Below, one piece after another: positions 24,869-34,482 of a stretch of 39,416 bases of DNA (positions are counted from its first letter, which is position 1; each line of letters begins with the position of its first letter). Made by a program: the position numbers and the translations under genes. The stretch comes from Bacillus sp. 491mf (GTDB taxonomy: Bacteria > Bacillota > Bacilli > Bacillales > Bacillaceae_G), in contig NZ_FOLV01000003.1 in assembly GCF_900112415.1 (NCBI RefSeq), forward strand, positions 231,195 through 270,610, read 5' to 3'. The notes below the pieces were generated by a model. The model was given only the letters and a program-made list of their open reading frames with translations. It had not been told where the DNA came from and made no database searches.

Positions 24869-25177
24869 GTGAAAGTACACGATTGTCCTAATTGTAATAC
24901 CTATAGTAGAGAATGTATTATTGTCATCCAAAATGCTCCGAACTTTTCGGAAGAGATATTAAAGTGCAGTATTTGTTCCTGGAACGGTAAGTGGTCGGAC
25001 ATGACAGTGCGGGAGGTTATATTGCCAGCGATTCCAGGCGGGATAGAGATCCCTGGTGTCGAACCAATTACTGATTATTATGTACTTCATTCAGATCAAA
25101 TTAGAATTACTTATACAGGAGGTTGTTGCCCTCATTGTGGTGGAAGTGATCCGTTATGCTGGTGCATGACTTTATAA
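24869..25177 (+). CDS. Small zinc-ribbon-like hypothetical protein
   Basis: 102 residues. Two metal-binding style clusters are visible: CPNC at residues ~6-9 with CSIC at ~33-36, and a C-terminal CCPHCGG followed by CWC. The centre is hydrophobic and Pro/Gly-rich (LPAIPGGIEIPGVEP). GTG 24869 is 6 nt after GAGGTGG and is preferred; GTG 24833 gives a 114-residue form with a closer, weaker site. No family recognised. It is alone, inside the pair of inverted repeats, and followed by a terminator. Confidence 0.65.
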   Translation: MKVHDCPNCNTYSRECIIVIQNAPNFSEEILKCSICSWNGKWSDMTVREVILPAIPGGIEIPGVEPITDYYVLHSDQIRITYTGGCCPHCGGSDPLCWCMTL

Positions 25178-25390
25178 ACGATTATCATGAGCCTCTTACT
25201 CGAAGCTGACGATTAGATAGGTGCGGGCGAGAAATTATCCGAAATAATTTAAGCACTATCTAAAAATAAGGTTAATACTGCAATTTTGCGATCCTTATTC
25301 TTTTGGAAGTTGGTAAACATTTTTAACATTTTAACACATAGACAACAAATATTTTATTGAACTAACGCATGCTTTATTTAAATAAGAATT

Positions 25391-25425
25391 CAAAAGGACT
25401 GTCTAAATTTTACAGTCCTTTTTGT
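25391..25425 (+). terminator. Terminator downstream of zinc-ribbon gene
   Basis: AAAAGGACTGT pairs with ACAGTCCTTTT and ends in a T-run. It lies about 210 bp after the gene; nothing supported is in between. Confidence 0.75.
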
Positions 25426-25519
25426 ATCGTTAACATAATAGATTCTCGAAAATAGATTTATACTCCTATTGTATACTCTATTCATATTCAGTTAACATAA
25501 CGTAATATTATTGGCAGCA

Positions 25520-25566
25520 AGGAAAAAGGAGAATCCCATTCTCACAAGGGAACCTCCTTTTTTTGT
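25520..25566. terminator. Hairpin with T-run
   Basis: AAAAAGGAG pairs with CTCCTTTTTT, with an inner TCCC/GGGA pairing. It follows on the minus strand the small remnant at 25598-25720 and may once have terminated that gene. Confidence 0.65.
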
Positions 25567-25597
25567 TCTATCGATCAATGCATTTTTTTATACATTC

Positions 25598-25720
25598 CTA
25601 TCCCGGCGCGGTTTTAGGATTCTCGTTTGTTACTGGATTAGCCGAAAAACTGTATAAAATCTTGTATGCTCTTAGCGTGGTTTTTTTCCGAAATGCTGGT
25701 GGTACCCCAGAAAAGATTAG
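25598..25720 (-). pseudogene. C-terminal remnant of an unknown protein
   Basis: A 40-codon open frame without a start, reading SGVPPAFRKKTTLRAYKILY then SFSANPVTNENPKTAPG before TAG at 25598-25600. Its first third coincides with the inverted repeat copy at 25671-25708; the other copy (24533-24571) reads in the same register as GEPPVF, stop, KNPTLS, so both could be decayed ends of one gene family, for example a transposase. The family is not recognised. Confidence 0.4.
25671..25708 (-). repeat. Inverted repeat, right copy
   Basis: The complement reads GGGGTACCACCAGCATTTCG, then ACCACGCTAAG, matching 24533-24571. Confidence 0.6.
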
Positions 25721-26183
25721 CTAAAGTATAAAAATACTAACTCGATTGCTTGTTTGTGTAGAAAAGAGCATCGTTATATACGAAGTTCAGGGAAAACAAG
25801 TAGTAACGCAAGTATACTGCTGACATTCTTGTAAGACAAAAGGGTTAAATCCTATTCTTTCTTCACAAAATGACATTTTTATTTCTCAACATGAGCCCCA
25901 TCATTTCTATGATAAAATAAAAATTGTAGTTCCCTTAATCACCTTTCCCAAAACATCAATAGGTAGCAGAATACCCCTCATTTAGCGGGGGTATTTTATA
26001 AAATGTATTAAAATTTCACGTACTATATTTGTTGTTTAAATTTGTAACTACTCAACCATACATTTCATTTAGAAATTTGGTAAGGAGTGTGATTCCAGTG
26101 AAAATATGCTTACCAATAGGAAGTTATTTTCATTTTTTAGCATATAGATTGCTGTTTTTCTTTGTTTTAAAACTTTGCGCGCC
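25721..26183. other. Gene-free stretch
   Basis: AT-rich, no supported reading frame on either strand. The only clear element is the terminator-like hairpin at 25970-25999. Together with 25178-25597 this forms a decayed region about 1 kb long. Confidence 0.5.
25970..25999. terminator. Orphan terminator-like hairpin
   Basis: AATACCCC pairs with GGGGTATT, followed by TTATAAAA. No gene ends nearby on either strand, which suggests a lost gene. Confidence 0.55.
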
Positions 26184-26208
26184 CTGACCGCTTCTATGCA
26201 TAGCCAGT
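26184..26208 (-). repeat. Dispersed intergenic repeat core, reverse copy
   Basis: The complement reads CTGGCTATGCATAGAAGCGG then TCAG, the same core as at 4622-4647. It is truncated compared with other copies and abuts the terminator at 26205-26237. Confidence 0.6.
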
Positions 26209-26237
26209 CACTCTATGAAAAAATCATAGAGTGACTG
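26205..26237 (-). terminator. Terminator of the DUF2441 gene
   Basis: CAGTCACTCTATGA pairs with TCATAGAGTGACTG around AAAAA, a 14-bp perfect stem about 25 bp beyond the stop codon. No T-run follows. Confidence 0.7.
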
Positions 26238-26260
26238 AGTAGTTACGACGTTTCTAGCAT

Positions 26261-26854
26261 TCACGCCGAGAAATCATGAATAATTTCTACCACTTCAATT
26301 TTTCCGTTAATCAAAATCTCAGGAAGTTCATTTGTTATATTACCCTTCCAATATTCTTTCGCTTGTTCAATTTTTTGAGAGAAAGGAGCTCCATCTTCCT
26401 TTGGTAACAGGTTTCCATCGCCTTCAAAAGAATTTCCGATAACTCGAAGTTTAACAATCTGCAAAACATTCCGATTGTAAGAATCAAATAATTCTTTCCA
26501 TTTCAAAGCATCTTCATAGCTTTTCGCAGCATATAAACAAGACAATCTAGAAGGGTACTCAGGATATTCTTGTAATCTAACCATTTCTACAATCACTTCT
26601 CTAATTGCTCGAATAGTTTGGTCTACATACTTAATAGCTACTTCGGTATTTTCTTTATTTAAGTTCAAGCCCTCATTCGTATTATGACCTTGTAAAATCT
26701 GAATGAAGTCTTCACCTTTCGAATTCAATTGTTCTCTCTCAAAAAAGAAGCGATATAAGGTGTTGTTTTCATTCTTGTTAAAGGTGATGATCTGCCCAAG
26801 ACTCATTTTTTTCCTAGTAACAATATGATAAACATACAATTCATTTTTGTTCAT
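26261..26854 (-). CDS. DUF2441 domain-containing protein
   Basis: 197 residues. It begins [20 protein letters not shown] then [19 protein letters not shown], the pattern I associate with DUF2441. The central part has [20 protein letters not shown] and [23 protein letters not shown] 26854 follows AGGAGG at 8 nt. The N-terminal YHIVTR, the later SRLSCLYA and the acidic end (VVEII) suggest an ADP-ribosyltransferase-like fold, where such short motifs line the NAD pocket; this is a guess. There is no signal peptide. It stands alone. Confidence 0.7.
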   Translation of the reverse strand: MNKNELYVYHIVTRKKMSLGQIITFNKNENNTLYRFFFEREQLNSKGEDFIQILQGHNTNEGLNLNKENTEVAIKYVDQTIRAIREVIVEMVRLQEYPEYPSRLSCLYAAKSYEDALKWKELFDSYNRNVLQIVKLRVIGNSFEGDGNLLPKEDGAPFSQKIEQAKEYWKGNITNELPEILINGKIEVVEIIHDFSA

Positions 26855-26976
26855 GGTTTGCCTCCTATTGGTCACATTATATTGTATACCATATTATACC
26901 AAGGGGAGGTGCGAGAAGGAGAAGCTTTCTGCTTATATTTATATTAGGTTGATATAACACAACATTCTCAGAACTG

Positions 26977-27807
26977 TCATCTACATTTTCCTTTCATTCG
27001 GTAAAGGGAATAACTTATCACTACAGTAATAAAAGAAAATAAAATAGCGATGCTAGAAAAAGCGAGTAAGTAAGCATTATACTTCGCTATATTTACGATC
27101 ATTGCATGACTATCAAAATGAAAAATACCACCTATAACATTGAAGAGAAATAGGAACAAAAAAATCGTAATTAGTCCATCTAAGGCACCTTGTATGTCAG
27201 GCTTACTTAAAGCAATATGCGTAGAAATGCAAATTGCTAGAATCAGAAAGAGCCAAAAATAAGGATTTAACAGATTACCAATAGTAAAAACACTTTTCAA
27301 TAACAGGAATGAAGATACAATAGTGTGTTGAACCATATCGCTCATAGCGTCGCCTGGTTGAATATTTGTTTCGACACCATTCATAAATATTGAATAGGAG
27401 TGGGGGATAAGGCAATACATTAAGCCAACTAATGCTGCAATTCCTGAAAAAATAGGAGCAATACCGATAAAGAAATTACCTATTTTTTGATAGATACTTT
27501 TCGGGTTATATTCGTGCTGTACATACCCTAAATATCCGTTACTTGTATTCGTCGGAAACCACTGAATGCCTACGATTTTATGGCCAAATAAGATGCACAT
27601 AAAGGCATGCCCAAATTCGTGAATGGGTGTTCCAATCCACGAGGTTAAGAGGAAGCCATTTCTTCCGAAAGCTCTTGTCCAATAAGTTCGCGAACGATTT
27701 TCTAAATATCCTAATAGAAATCCAACTACAATAATCCACCCTACTAATGAAGCTAACTGAATAAAGGTTGTCATAAGCGTTGTAAAAAAGAAGTTTCCTA
27801 ATTCCAT
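26977..27807 (-). CDS. Membrane protein with HEFGH metalloprotease-like motif (M50-like)
   Basis: 276 residues with five to six hydrophobic segments. GTPIHEFGHAFMCILFGHK carries an HExxH motif (His63, Glu64, His67) at the end of a membrane segment, as in intramembrane zinc proteases of family M50 (site-2 protease). A conserved distal Asp in an NPDG-like motif would be the third ligand; LSKPDIQGALDG (residues ~204-215) is a candidate. The GHKIVGIQWFP segment after the motif is common in the M50-like set. ATG 27807 follows AAGGTG. The natural substrate is unknown, and it may be a pseudo-enzyme. Confidence 0.75.
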   Translation of the reverse strand: MELGNFFFTTLMTTFIQLASLVGWIIVVGFLLGYLENRSRTYWTRAFGRNGFLLTSWIGTPIHEFGHAFMCILFGHKIVGIQWFPTNTSNGYLGYVQHEYNPKSIYQKIGNFFIGIAPIFSGIAALVGLMYCLIPHSYSIFMNGVETNIQPGDAMSDMVQHTIVSSFLLLKSVFTIGNLLNPYFWLFLILAICISTHIALSKPDIQGALDGLITIFLFLFLFNVIGGIFHFDSHAMIVNIAKYNAYLLAFSSIAILFSFITVVISYSLYRMKGKCR

Positions 27808-27906
27808 TTTGTCACCTTATCTGTATGTGATTTGATACATAGTAGATTATATGAACTTTGTAGAGCAGTCTACTATTATTTTTGTTAAGGAAGTAGAAAA
27901 AAAGAA

Positions 27907-27932
27907 AACCCTCTTGCACATGCAAGAGGGTT
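27907..27932 (-). terminator. Terminator of odhAB
   Basis: AACCCTCTTGCA pairs with TGCAAGAGGGTT around CA. The minus-strand transcript ends GGGTTTTCTTTTTTTC, a good T-run. Confidence 0.9.
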
Positions 27933-27950
27933 CTTCGATTGATAAAAGAA

Positions 27951-29198
27951 TCAACCTTCTAATAATAATGATTTTGGATCTTCAAGCATTTCTTTAACTG
28001 CAACAAGGAAGCTAACAGCCTCTTTTCCATCTACGATACGGTGATCGTAAGAAAGGGCAAGGTACATCATTGGACGGTTTTCCATGCGTTCTGCATCAAT
28101 CGCAACAGGGCGTACTTGGATTTTATGCATACCAAGGATACCTACTTGTGGGCTGTTTAGGATTGGTGTTGACATAAGAGAGCCGAACACCCCGCCGTTT
28201 GTAATTGTAAATGTACCACCTTGTAGTTCTTTTAATGTAAGTTTGTTATCACGAGCTTTTATACCAAGATTACGAATTTCGCTCTCAATTTCAGCGAAGT
28301 TCATTTGGTTTGCATCACGTACAACAGGAACAACTAGTCCATCTGGAGCTGCTACAGCGATTCCGATATCATAGAATTTCTTGATGATAAGCTCATCACC
28401 TTGAATTTCAGCGTTTAATAATGGGAATTGTTTTAATGCTGCTACAACTGCTTTTGTGAAGAATGACATGAAGCCAAGACGAACATCATGTTTCTTTTCA
28501 AACGCATCTTTACGTTCTTTACGTAATTCCATGATAGCTGTCATATCAACTTCGTTAAATGTTGTTAACATTGCAGACGTTTGCTGAACTTCTACAAGAC
28601 GATTTGCAATTGTTTGACGGCGACGGGACATTTTTACGCGCTCAACTGGTTTTTCAAACTCAGTTTTTGCAGCAGGTTTTGGACTTTGTTTTTCTTGTTT
28701 TGGCTCTGCTTTTGGCGCAGCAGCATGTGCTTGTACATCATGCGGTCTAACGCGGCCAAGTGGATCAGTGCTACGTACTTCATTTAAGTCGATTCCTAAT
28801 TCACGTGCCATTTTTCTAGCAGCAGGTGAAGCGATTGGACGATCTGTATTTGGTAGGCCTTGTAAAGGCGCTTTATTTGGCTCTGCACTTGGAGCCTCAG
28901 CTTTTGGTGCTTCTGGAACTTCTTGTTTTGCTTCTGGAGCAGATGTGCTTACTGCTGCTGCTGCGTTTGCATCTAAAACTGCGATAACATCACCGATTTC
29001 AACTGTATCTCCAGGTTCCCCTAGTAATTTTGATACAATACCTGAATCTTCTGCAATGATTTCTACATTGACTTTATCTGTTTCTAGCTCAACAACGCTT
29101 GCGCCTTTCTCAACTTTGTCACCTACGTTGATAAGCCATTGTGAAATAGTTCCTTCTGTAATAGATTCTGCAAGCTCAGGTACTTTAATTTCGATCAT
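27951..29198 (-). CDS. odhB: Dihydrolipoamide succinyltransferase (E2 of 2-oxoglutarate dehydrogenase)
   Basis: 415 residues. Domains in order: a lipoyl domain (1-~77, lipoyl Lys42 in [10 protein letters not shown]); an Ala/Pro/Glu-rich linker; the peripheral subunit-binding domain (~120-155: [20 protein letters not shown] and GRVRPHDV); a second linker; and the catalytic domain from ~185 with the C-terminal signature [16 protein letters not shown] (His386, Asp390). Start Met-Ile-Glu-Ile fits E2o. It passes succinyl groups to CoA in the TCA cycle. ATG 29198 follows GGGGAGGA. It is second in the odhA-odhB operon, 107 nt after odhA. Confidence 0.96.
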   Translation of the reverse strand: MIEIKVPELAESITEGTISQWLINVGDKVEKGASVVELETDKVNVEIIAEDSGIVSKLLGEPGDTVEIGDVIAVLDANAAAAVSTSAPEAKQEVPEAPKAEAPSAEPNKAPLQGLPNTDRPIASPAARKMARELGIDLNEVRSTDPLGRVRPHDVQAHAAAPKAEPKQEKQSPKPAAKTEFEKPVERVKMSRRRQTIANRLVEVQQTSAMLTTFNEVDMTAIMELRKERKDAFEKKHDVRLGFMSFFTKAVVAALKQFPLLNAEIQGDELIIKKFYDIGIAVAAPDGLVVPVVRDANQMNFAEIESEIRNLGIKARDNKLTLKELQGGTFTITNGGVFGSLMSTPILNSPQVGILGMHKIQVRPVAIDAERMENRPMMYLALSYDHRIVDGKEAVSFLVAVKEMLEDPKSLLLEG

Positions 29199-29264
29199 TT
29201 TAAATGTCCTCCCCTATTTGCCTAACAATTGATTTAATTTGTTGTATAAATAATCTTCTCTAAT

Positions 29265-29291
29265 TGTGAATGGGGGAGACCCCCATTCACA
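29265..29291 (-). other. Intercistronic hairpin between odhA and odhB
   Basis: TGTGAATGGGGG pairs with CCCCCATTCACA around a 3-nt loop, a 12-bp perfect stem. The minus-strand transcript has no T-run after it, so it is less a terminator than a candidate mRNA processing or stability element, or a partial attenuator, between E1 and E2. Confidence 0.7.
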
Positions 29292-29305
29292 GGAAGTTAA
29301 CAGTA

Positions 29306-32161
29306 TTACTTATTGTGAACAAATTCTTGTTCTTGTTGTAATGTGAAATTGATATTAAGCGTTTGGTTAATAATTAATTCTTGTTCTTTTCTATGAACAT
29401 GAGGATCGCCGCCAGATGGACTTGAACGGTCCGGACGTCCAATATAGTTCGCTTTTACTTTGTCAGAAGCAAGTTCGAATAGAATTGGTGCAACAAAATG
29501 CCATGCGCCCATATTTCTTGGTTCTTCCTGTACCCATACGATTTCTTCCAAGTTTTCAAAACGCTCAGCGATCGCTTGGATTTTCTCAGTAGGGAATGGA
29601 TATAACTGTTCAACGCGAACGATATGCACTTCATCTAGCGTATGTTCTTTCTTGTTCGATTCAACATCTACTGCTAAATCGATTGCCATCTTACCTGTAG
29701 TTAATACAAGACGCTTCACTTTACTTGTTTCTGCTTTAAGATTCGGCTCTTCTACAATTGTTTGGAAGCTACCTTCACTTAATTCAGAAGCAGGTGAAGA
29801 TGTAAGTGGATGACGTAATAAGCTCTTTGGCGTCATAATTACTAACGGTCTTACATAATCAGTTCCAAGACTTGCTGCTTGGCGGCGCAGGATATGGAAA
29901 TATTGCGCTGCACTTGTTAAGTTTGCAACTGTCCAGTTATTCTCAGCAGCAAGCTGTAAGAAACGTTCTGGACGAGCGCTGGAATGTTCAGGACCTTGCC
30001 CTTCATAACCGTGAGGAAGAAGGAGAACAAGCCCGGATTTTTGACCCCATTTTGCTCTTCCTGCAGAAACGAATTGGTCAAATAATGCTTGTGCTGTATT
30101 TGAGAAGTCTCCGTATTGTGCTTCCCACATTGTTAATGTTTCAGGAGAGAATACGTTATAGCCATACTCAAACCCTACAACAGCAGCTTCAGAAAGCGGA
30201 CTATTATGAACCGCGAAAGAAGCGCGCGCTTGTGGCAGACGGTGCATTGGTGAATACGTTTCGTTCGTTTCTGTATCATGTAATACAACGTGGCGCTGTG
30301 CGAATGTACCGCGCTCTGAATCTTGTCCTGTCAGACGAATTGGCGTACCATCTTGTAAAATTGAAGCAAACGCTAACGCTTCGGCATTTGCCCATTCTAA
30401 TTTACCGCCATCCTTAAATGCGCTCGCGCGGCGTTCAAGGATTTTCTTTAATTTAGGATATACGTTAAAACCTTCTGGCCACTGTAGAAGACTTGTATTT
30501 AATTCTTTAAGCGTTTCTAATGGAACACCAGTCATCATTTTTGGAATTCCATTTGCAACTACTTCTGGAACTGCAACATTAGCAGATACTTCTTTTTTAT
30601 CTGAAGAAACTTGATTATACTCAGCTTTTAAATGCTCTTGAATAAATTGTGTAATAGTTTCTACTTCATCAGCATTTAGAATGCCTTTTGTTTGTAACTC
30701 TTCAGCATATAAAGCTCTTACAGTCGGATGCTTGCTAACTTTTTTGTATATTTTCGGTTGTGTAACTGCTGGATCATCCATTTCGTTATGACCAAAGCGG
30801 CGATATCCGATTAAGTCAATTAGGAAATCCTTTTTGAACAGCGTACGGTATTCAAAAGCAAGAGTAGCTGCAATCAGACATGCTTCAGGATCATCAGCAT
30901 TTACATGTACAATCGGAATATCAAAGCCTTTTGCAAGGTCACTTGAATATCTTGTAGAGCGAGAATCATAACTATCAGTTGTGAATCCGACTGCGTTATT
31001 CGCAATAACATGAATCGTTCCGCCTGTTTGATAACCTTTCAGTCTGCTTAAGTTCAGCGTTTCAGGTACGATACCTTGACCAGGGAACGCAGCATCACCG
31101 TGTACTAAAATTGCGAAAGATTTAGAAACATCTTGCGCTGGATAACCTGCTTGTTCGCGATTTTCCTGAGCAGCACGTGCAAATCCTTCTACAACTGGAT
31201 CTACAAATTCAAGGTGACTTGGGTTATTTGCTAAAGTAACTCGTGTAAGAGCCTCTCCAGATCCAACCAATTGCTCTTTACCTAAGTGATACTTCACATC
31301 GCCAGTCCAGCCGATATTGTTCTTATCTTTATCTTGCATCGGTGCTGAATGTTTAAATTCAGTAAACATGTGACTATATGGTTTTTCTAATGTATGAGCG
31401 AGTACGCTAAGACGTCCGCGGTGAGCCATCCCGATCATAATATCTTTCACGCCGCCCTTAGCGCCTTCAGAAATCATTTCATCAAGCATAGGAACTAGCA
31501 TATCAACGCCTTCGATAGAAAAACGTTTTTGACCAACAAATGTTTTATGCAAAAATTGCTCGAAACCTTCAACTGCTGTTAAGCGTTTTAAAACAGCAAT
31601 GCGTTTCTCGTTTGATAGTGGATGATACAATGAAGTTGACTCCACCATTTGTTGTAGCCATGCACGCTCTTCACTATCTTGAACATGAGCGAACTCATAA
31701 GCTAAAGATTTTGTGTAAACATCTTTTAATCTATTAACAGCATCAAACGCTGTGTGAACATCTGCAGGTGCATCTGCCCAAACCATTTTCGCTGAAATCG
31801 CTTTCAAATCATTTTCGCCTAGTCCCTCTAAAGAAAACTGCCCATCCACTTTTTCCTCCAGCGGATTAATGTGCGCAGAAAGGTGACCGTATGAACGAAT
31901 ATTTTCTAAAACCTTTGCGATTTTTAGAACTTTTTCTATATCTGTATTGTTTGGAGCAGAAAAATGAGAGTTGCTAGTAGTCCCCTTTGCAAAGTCTGCA
32001 TGAAAAGGAGGAGCACCCCATCTTGCGAAAAGCTCTTCTAACTCTGGATCAACAGAACCTTCCCCAGCTATATAACAATCGTACTGTTCAATGACATAGC
32101 CAAGGTTTGGACCATGGAACTTAGCCCAAGGACTGTTTGTATTTGTATTCTTCGTCGTCAT
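29306..32161 (-). CDS. odhA: 2-oxoglutarate dehydrogenase E1 component
   Basis: 951 residues, close to the family norm. The N-terminal part has the [19 protein letters not shown] motif of Bacillus OdhA. Thiamine diphosphate and catalytic signatures include [59 protein letters not shown], and in the C-terminal half [20 protein letters not shown] and [13 protein letters not shown]. It decarboxylates 2-oxoglutarate and reductively succinylates OdhB. ATG 32161 follows AGGAGG; 14 upstream codons in frame are not supported. It is first in the operon; E3 (lpd) is not here, as usual. Confidence 0.96.
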   Translation of the reverse strand: MTTKNTNTNSPWAKFHGPNLGYVIEQYDCYIAGEGSVDPELEELFARWGAPPFHADFAKGTTSNSHFSAPNNTDIEKVLKIAKVLENIRSYGHLSAHINPLEEKVDGQFSLEGLGENDLKAISAKMVWADAPADVHTAFDAVNRLKDVYTKSLAYEFAHVQDSEERAWLQQMVESTSLYHPLSNEKRIAVLKRLTAVEGFEQFLHKTFVGQKRFSIEGVDMLVPMLDEMISEGAKGGVKDIMIGMAHRGRLSVLAHTLEKPYSHMFTEFKHSAPMQDKDKNNIGWTGDVKYHLGKEQLVGSGEALTRVTLANNPSHLEFVDPVVEGFARAAQENREQAGYPAQDVSKSFAILVHGDAAFPGQGIVPETLNLSRLKGYQTGGTIHVIANNAVGFTTDSYDSRSTRYSSDLAKGFDIPIVHVNADDPEACLIAATLAFEYRTLFKKDFLIDLIGYRRFGHNEMDDPAVTQPKIYKKVSKHPTVRALYAEELQTKGILNADEVETITQFIQEHLKAEYNQVSSDKKEVSANVAVPEVVANGIPKMMTGVPLETLKELNTSLLQWPEGFNVYPKLKKILERRASAFKDGGKLEWANAEALAFASILQDGTPIRLTGQDSERGTFAQRHVVLHDTETNETYSPMHRLPQARASFAVHNSPLSEAAVVGFEYGYNVFSPETLTMWEAQYGDFSNTAQALFDQFVSAGRAKWGQKSGLVLLLPHGYEGQGPEHSSARPERFLQLAAENNWTVANLTSAAQYFHILRRQAASLGTDYVRPLVIMTPKSLLRHPLTSSPASELSEGSFQTIVEEPNLKAETSKVKRLVLTTGKMAIDLAVDVESNKKEHTLDEVHIVRVEQLYPFPTEKIQAIAERFENLEEIVWVQEEPRNMGAWHFVAPILFELASDKVKANYIGRPDRSSPSGGDPHVHRKEQELIINQTLNINFTLQQEQEFVHNK

Positions 32162-32840
32162 TTGACAAAACCTCCTACTCGTTAGAACCAATAACGAGTG
32201 CAATTCATTTTATATTCTTATGTTATTACGATAATTTACATAATACAAAACGTTATTACTTATCTGTTTTGTAAAAAAACATTCACAATTACTTATCACC
32301 CAGAAATTTACCATGATTATTAAATAAAACTTGTACAATAAAATTGCTAAAATAGTATGGTAAGTTTAATATAGAGACAAAATGGAAATAGAATTACCAT
32401 CTTTAAAATATACGGAAAATTATGAATGTTTAATTAAGAACGTTTTAAATTATGTATACTACAATAATAAGCGCTTTCAAAAATATTATACAACAATATA
32501 GTAAAGTATAATAGAAAAAAGATAAAATTATGAATTTATCGTTAATTATATTTATTGAGAGAGGAAGTTCTAGAATAGAAGGAGCAACTAAAATATAGAA
32601 GAGTATGTCTTACTATATTTTATATATTCTTGTTGTAAATGGATTGATACTATTTTAATAGAAGCTTTTTAATACGTTCAAATAGAGTTGTTCAGCACAA
32701 TGGAGGCGTACTTGTAAAAGTTACTGAAAACAAAAATATTTATCACATCACTCACTAGTGTTGCATAAATTTAAACTAGCATTTTAAATGTTTTATAAAT
32801 GAAATGCTGGTGGAATATATCCAGAGGAGGGGGATGTAAT
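32162..32840. other. Long AT-rich intergenic region upstream of odhA
   Basis: About 680 bp, markedly AT-rich, with no supported reading frame. It must hold the odhA promoter (minus strand) and the VC0807-like gene promoter (plus strand), but no clear -35/-10 pair stands out. A possible catabolite site lies at 32466. Confidence 0.5.
32466..32479. promoter_or_regulatory. Possible cre site (CcpA operator)
   Basis: AATAAGCGCTTTCA fits the cre consensus TGWNANCGNTNWCA at 8 of 10 defined positions, missing the first TG. It lies about 305 bp upstream of odhA, a TCA-cycle operon where carbon catabolite control is plausible. Confidence 0.35.
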
Positions 32841-33473
32841 ATGGAACGAAAACAAATTGTACGTGGAATTATCCTTTCTTTACTTATTAATGCGGCATTA
32901 CCCATTTTAGTTTACGAGCTGTTACTAGGACATGTTTCAAACATCATGGCGCTCACAATTGCCACAATGATTCCTTTAGTAGAAACGATAATCTATTTTC
33001 TGAAGTATCGAAAATGGGATGTATTTGCATTGTTTATGCTAGTTGGATTTATTCTTTCAATTATTGCTGCTTTCCTTGGCGGAGACGAAAGGCTTATTTT
33101 GGTTCGAGAATCCTTTGTCACAGGAATTATGGGATTCATTTTCCTTGGTTCTCTTATTACCCGAAGACCGTTAATTTATTATTTTGCTTTACGATTTACT
33201 GTTGGGAAAACAGAAAAAGAACAGGCGTCCTTTGCTGATAAGTGGAACAACGCTTACTTTCGTAAAGTGCTACGAATTATGACAACAGGCTGGGGAATTG
33301 TCTTATTAGGCGAAGCGTTGCTGAAAGTGGTACTTGTCTATAATCTTTCAGTACCTACGTTTTTAGCAATTTCTAATCTAGTCACGTATGGATCCATTGG
33401 ACTTGCAATCATTTGGACCGTCCTATATCGTAAAAAATCACGTCAAAAAATAGATCCAACAAAAAGAGAATAA
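32841..33473 (+). CDS. VC0807-family integral membrane protein
   Basis: 210 residues with about six hydrophobic segments. It opens with a basic MERKQIVRGI, then segments around LLINAALPILVYELLLG, IMALTIATMIPLVETIIYFL, FALFMLVGFILSIIAAFLGG, a short FVTGIMGFIFLGSLIT followed by RRPLIYYFALRF, and two more in the C-terminal half. The RRPL-YY motif is what I link to VC0807-like proteins, whose function is unknown. ATG 32841 follows GAGGAGGGGG. The C-terminus is basic (KKSRQKIDPTKRE). Monocistronic. Confidence 0.75.
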   Translation: MERKQIVRGIILSLLINAALPILVYELLLGHVSNIMALTIATMIPLVETIIYFLKYRKWDVFALFMLVGFILSIIAAFLGGDERLILVRESFVTGIMGFIFLGSLITRRPLIYYFALRFTVGKTEKEQASFADKWNNAYFRKVLRIMTTGWGIVLLGEALLKVVLVYNLSVPTFLAISNLVTYGSIGLAIIWTVLYRKKSRQKIDPTKRE

Positions 33474-33588
33474 CAGGATAAGCATCTTATAGAGTTGATT
33501 TGTGAACAACTAGAGAAAATATGATTAATGCCTGTAATCGAAAAAAAGAAATCATGGTGAAATTGGTTATTCATCCGTTTATAACGAA

Positions 33589-33620
33589 AGGAGCACCCGA
33601 GATGGGCGCTCTTTTTCATT
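33589..33620 (+). terminator. Terminator of the VC0807-family gene
   Basis: AGCACCC and GGGCGCT flank GAGAT with TCTTTTTC following. The stem is imperfect (A-C/G mismatch), but the T-run is good. Confidence 0.6.
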
Positions 33621-33815
33621 CGGATAATCAGTGTTATCCAAAGAGAATCTAGGTTAGGAGAATTAGAACCATACAGGTGAATACTCTCTACATGGATATA
33701 TTTCTATGTTTTATTGCTTAATAATTAACTGCTATGATATAAATTCACATATAACCAGTATTACTATAATATGGTATGATTTACATATTAATTAATTATG
33801 TAAGGAAGGGAGGAT

Positions 33816-34155
33816 ATGACACAAATAAAGATAGCGTTTGAATGTTTAGAATAGATGGGAAAAACAAGAAGAAATGCAAAATACACCTTAGAATAGATAT
33901 ATAAAGAATTATATAAACAAAAGGAATATATAACCTTTCAATGGATAGGTATAACAAGCAAAACAAACCGCTAGCATAAGTGTGAATCCTAAGCCCAGTC
34001 ATAGTTTGCATCCTTTAGAGAAGGAATTCACCAAGTATAAGTGGAAAAACTTTATCCAAAAGATGAAGAAATATAAACCAAGTTATAAGTTAAATTTGAA
34101 AGACTGGATAGAAAAATATAGAGAGGATGCAAGCGATGGGACAATTTCAAAGTAA
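33816..34155 (+). pseudogene. TAG-interrupted and frameshifted reading frame before the LXG operon
   Basis: A strong site AAGGAAGGGAGG (33802-33813) precedes ATG 33816, yet the frame meets TAG at 33852, 33894 and 33972. Between the stops it reads MTQIKIAFECLE, MGKTRRNAKYTLE and IYKELYKQKEYITFQWIGIT, which look protein-like. A second frame, open from 33955 to a TAA at 34153-34155, reads SLHPLEKEFTKYKWKNF and KPSYKLNLKDWIEKYREDA, and overlaps the next gene by 20 nt. The simplest view is one decayed gene with three nonsense codons and a frameshift near 33955-33972. The beginning is slightly WXG100-like (compare MAQIK-type starts), but too short to claim. No family recognised. Confidence 0.45.
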
Positions 34156-34411
34156 CTTTCAAACGGCAGAACAAATTGCAACGCAAATGGGAACAGCTTC
34201 TGATACGATTCAGAGTGCGACAAATAAATCCATTACCAAAGCGGAACGTACAACGCTATCTATTAACGCTAAGGCGCAAGAAGCGAATCAACAAGCTTTT
34301 GACTTAACCAAACAATTTTATAGCGCTTTTCAACAAGGAGTTAATGATATTCATTCTGTAGCCCAAGACTTTGAGCGTATGGATAACGAGCTTCAAAAGA
34401 ATTTTAAATAA
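34136..34411 (+). CDS. T7SS LXG-associated small helical protein (TIGR04197/YwqI-like)
   Basis: 91 residues, all helical by composition, with no Cys and no membrane segment. MGQFQSNFQTAEQIATQMGT, SASDTIQSATN-like sequence, INAKAQEANQQAFDLTKQF and SVAQDFERMDNELQKNF match the TIGR04197 type VII effector-partner family (YwqI-like; Lap1-like in streptococcal LXG work). By established knowledge such proteins bind the LXG domain and help target it to the EssC secretion channel. ATG 34136 is 9 nt after GAGAGG; ATG 34127 abuts that site. It is the first gene of the LXG operon. Confidence 0.85.
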   Translation: MGQFQSNFQTAEQIATQMGTASDTIQSATNKSITKAERTTLSINAKAQEANQQAFDLTKQFYSAFQQGVNDIHSVAQDFERMDNELQKNFK

Positions 34412-34482
34412 TTCTCTTTTTATTGAAAGCCCCTTTAGCCGATATGACAACCTACGCAAACGCGAAAAAGTAGGAGGTAAAG

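Noticed and set aside
29872-30417. Long plus-strand frame of 181 codons
   Set aside because: It is antisense to odhA, which has all E1 motifs; the plus frame has no ribosome site or recognisable domain.
33816-34155. Stop-codon recoding (TAG read as an amino acid)
   Set aside because: Three TAG codons plus a needed frameshift fit gene decay better; other genes in the window use ordinary stops and there is no sign of a suppressor system.
34412-34482. Possible riboswitch before the DUF5082-like gene (ACGCAAACGCGAAAAAG resembles a GEMM fragment)
   Set aside because: Too short, with only a 5-bp stem CCTAC/GTAGG; the conserved GEMM core is not complete.
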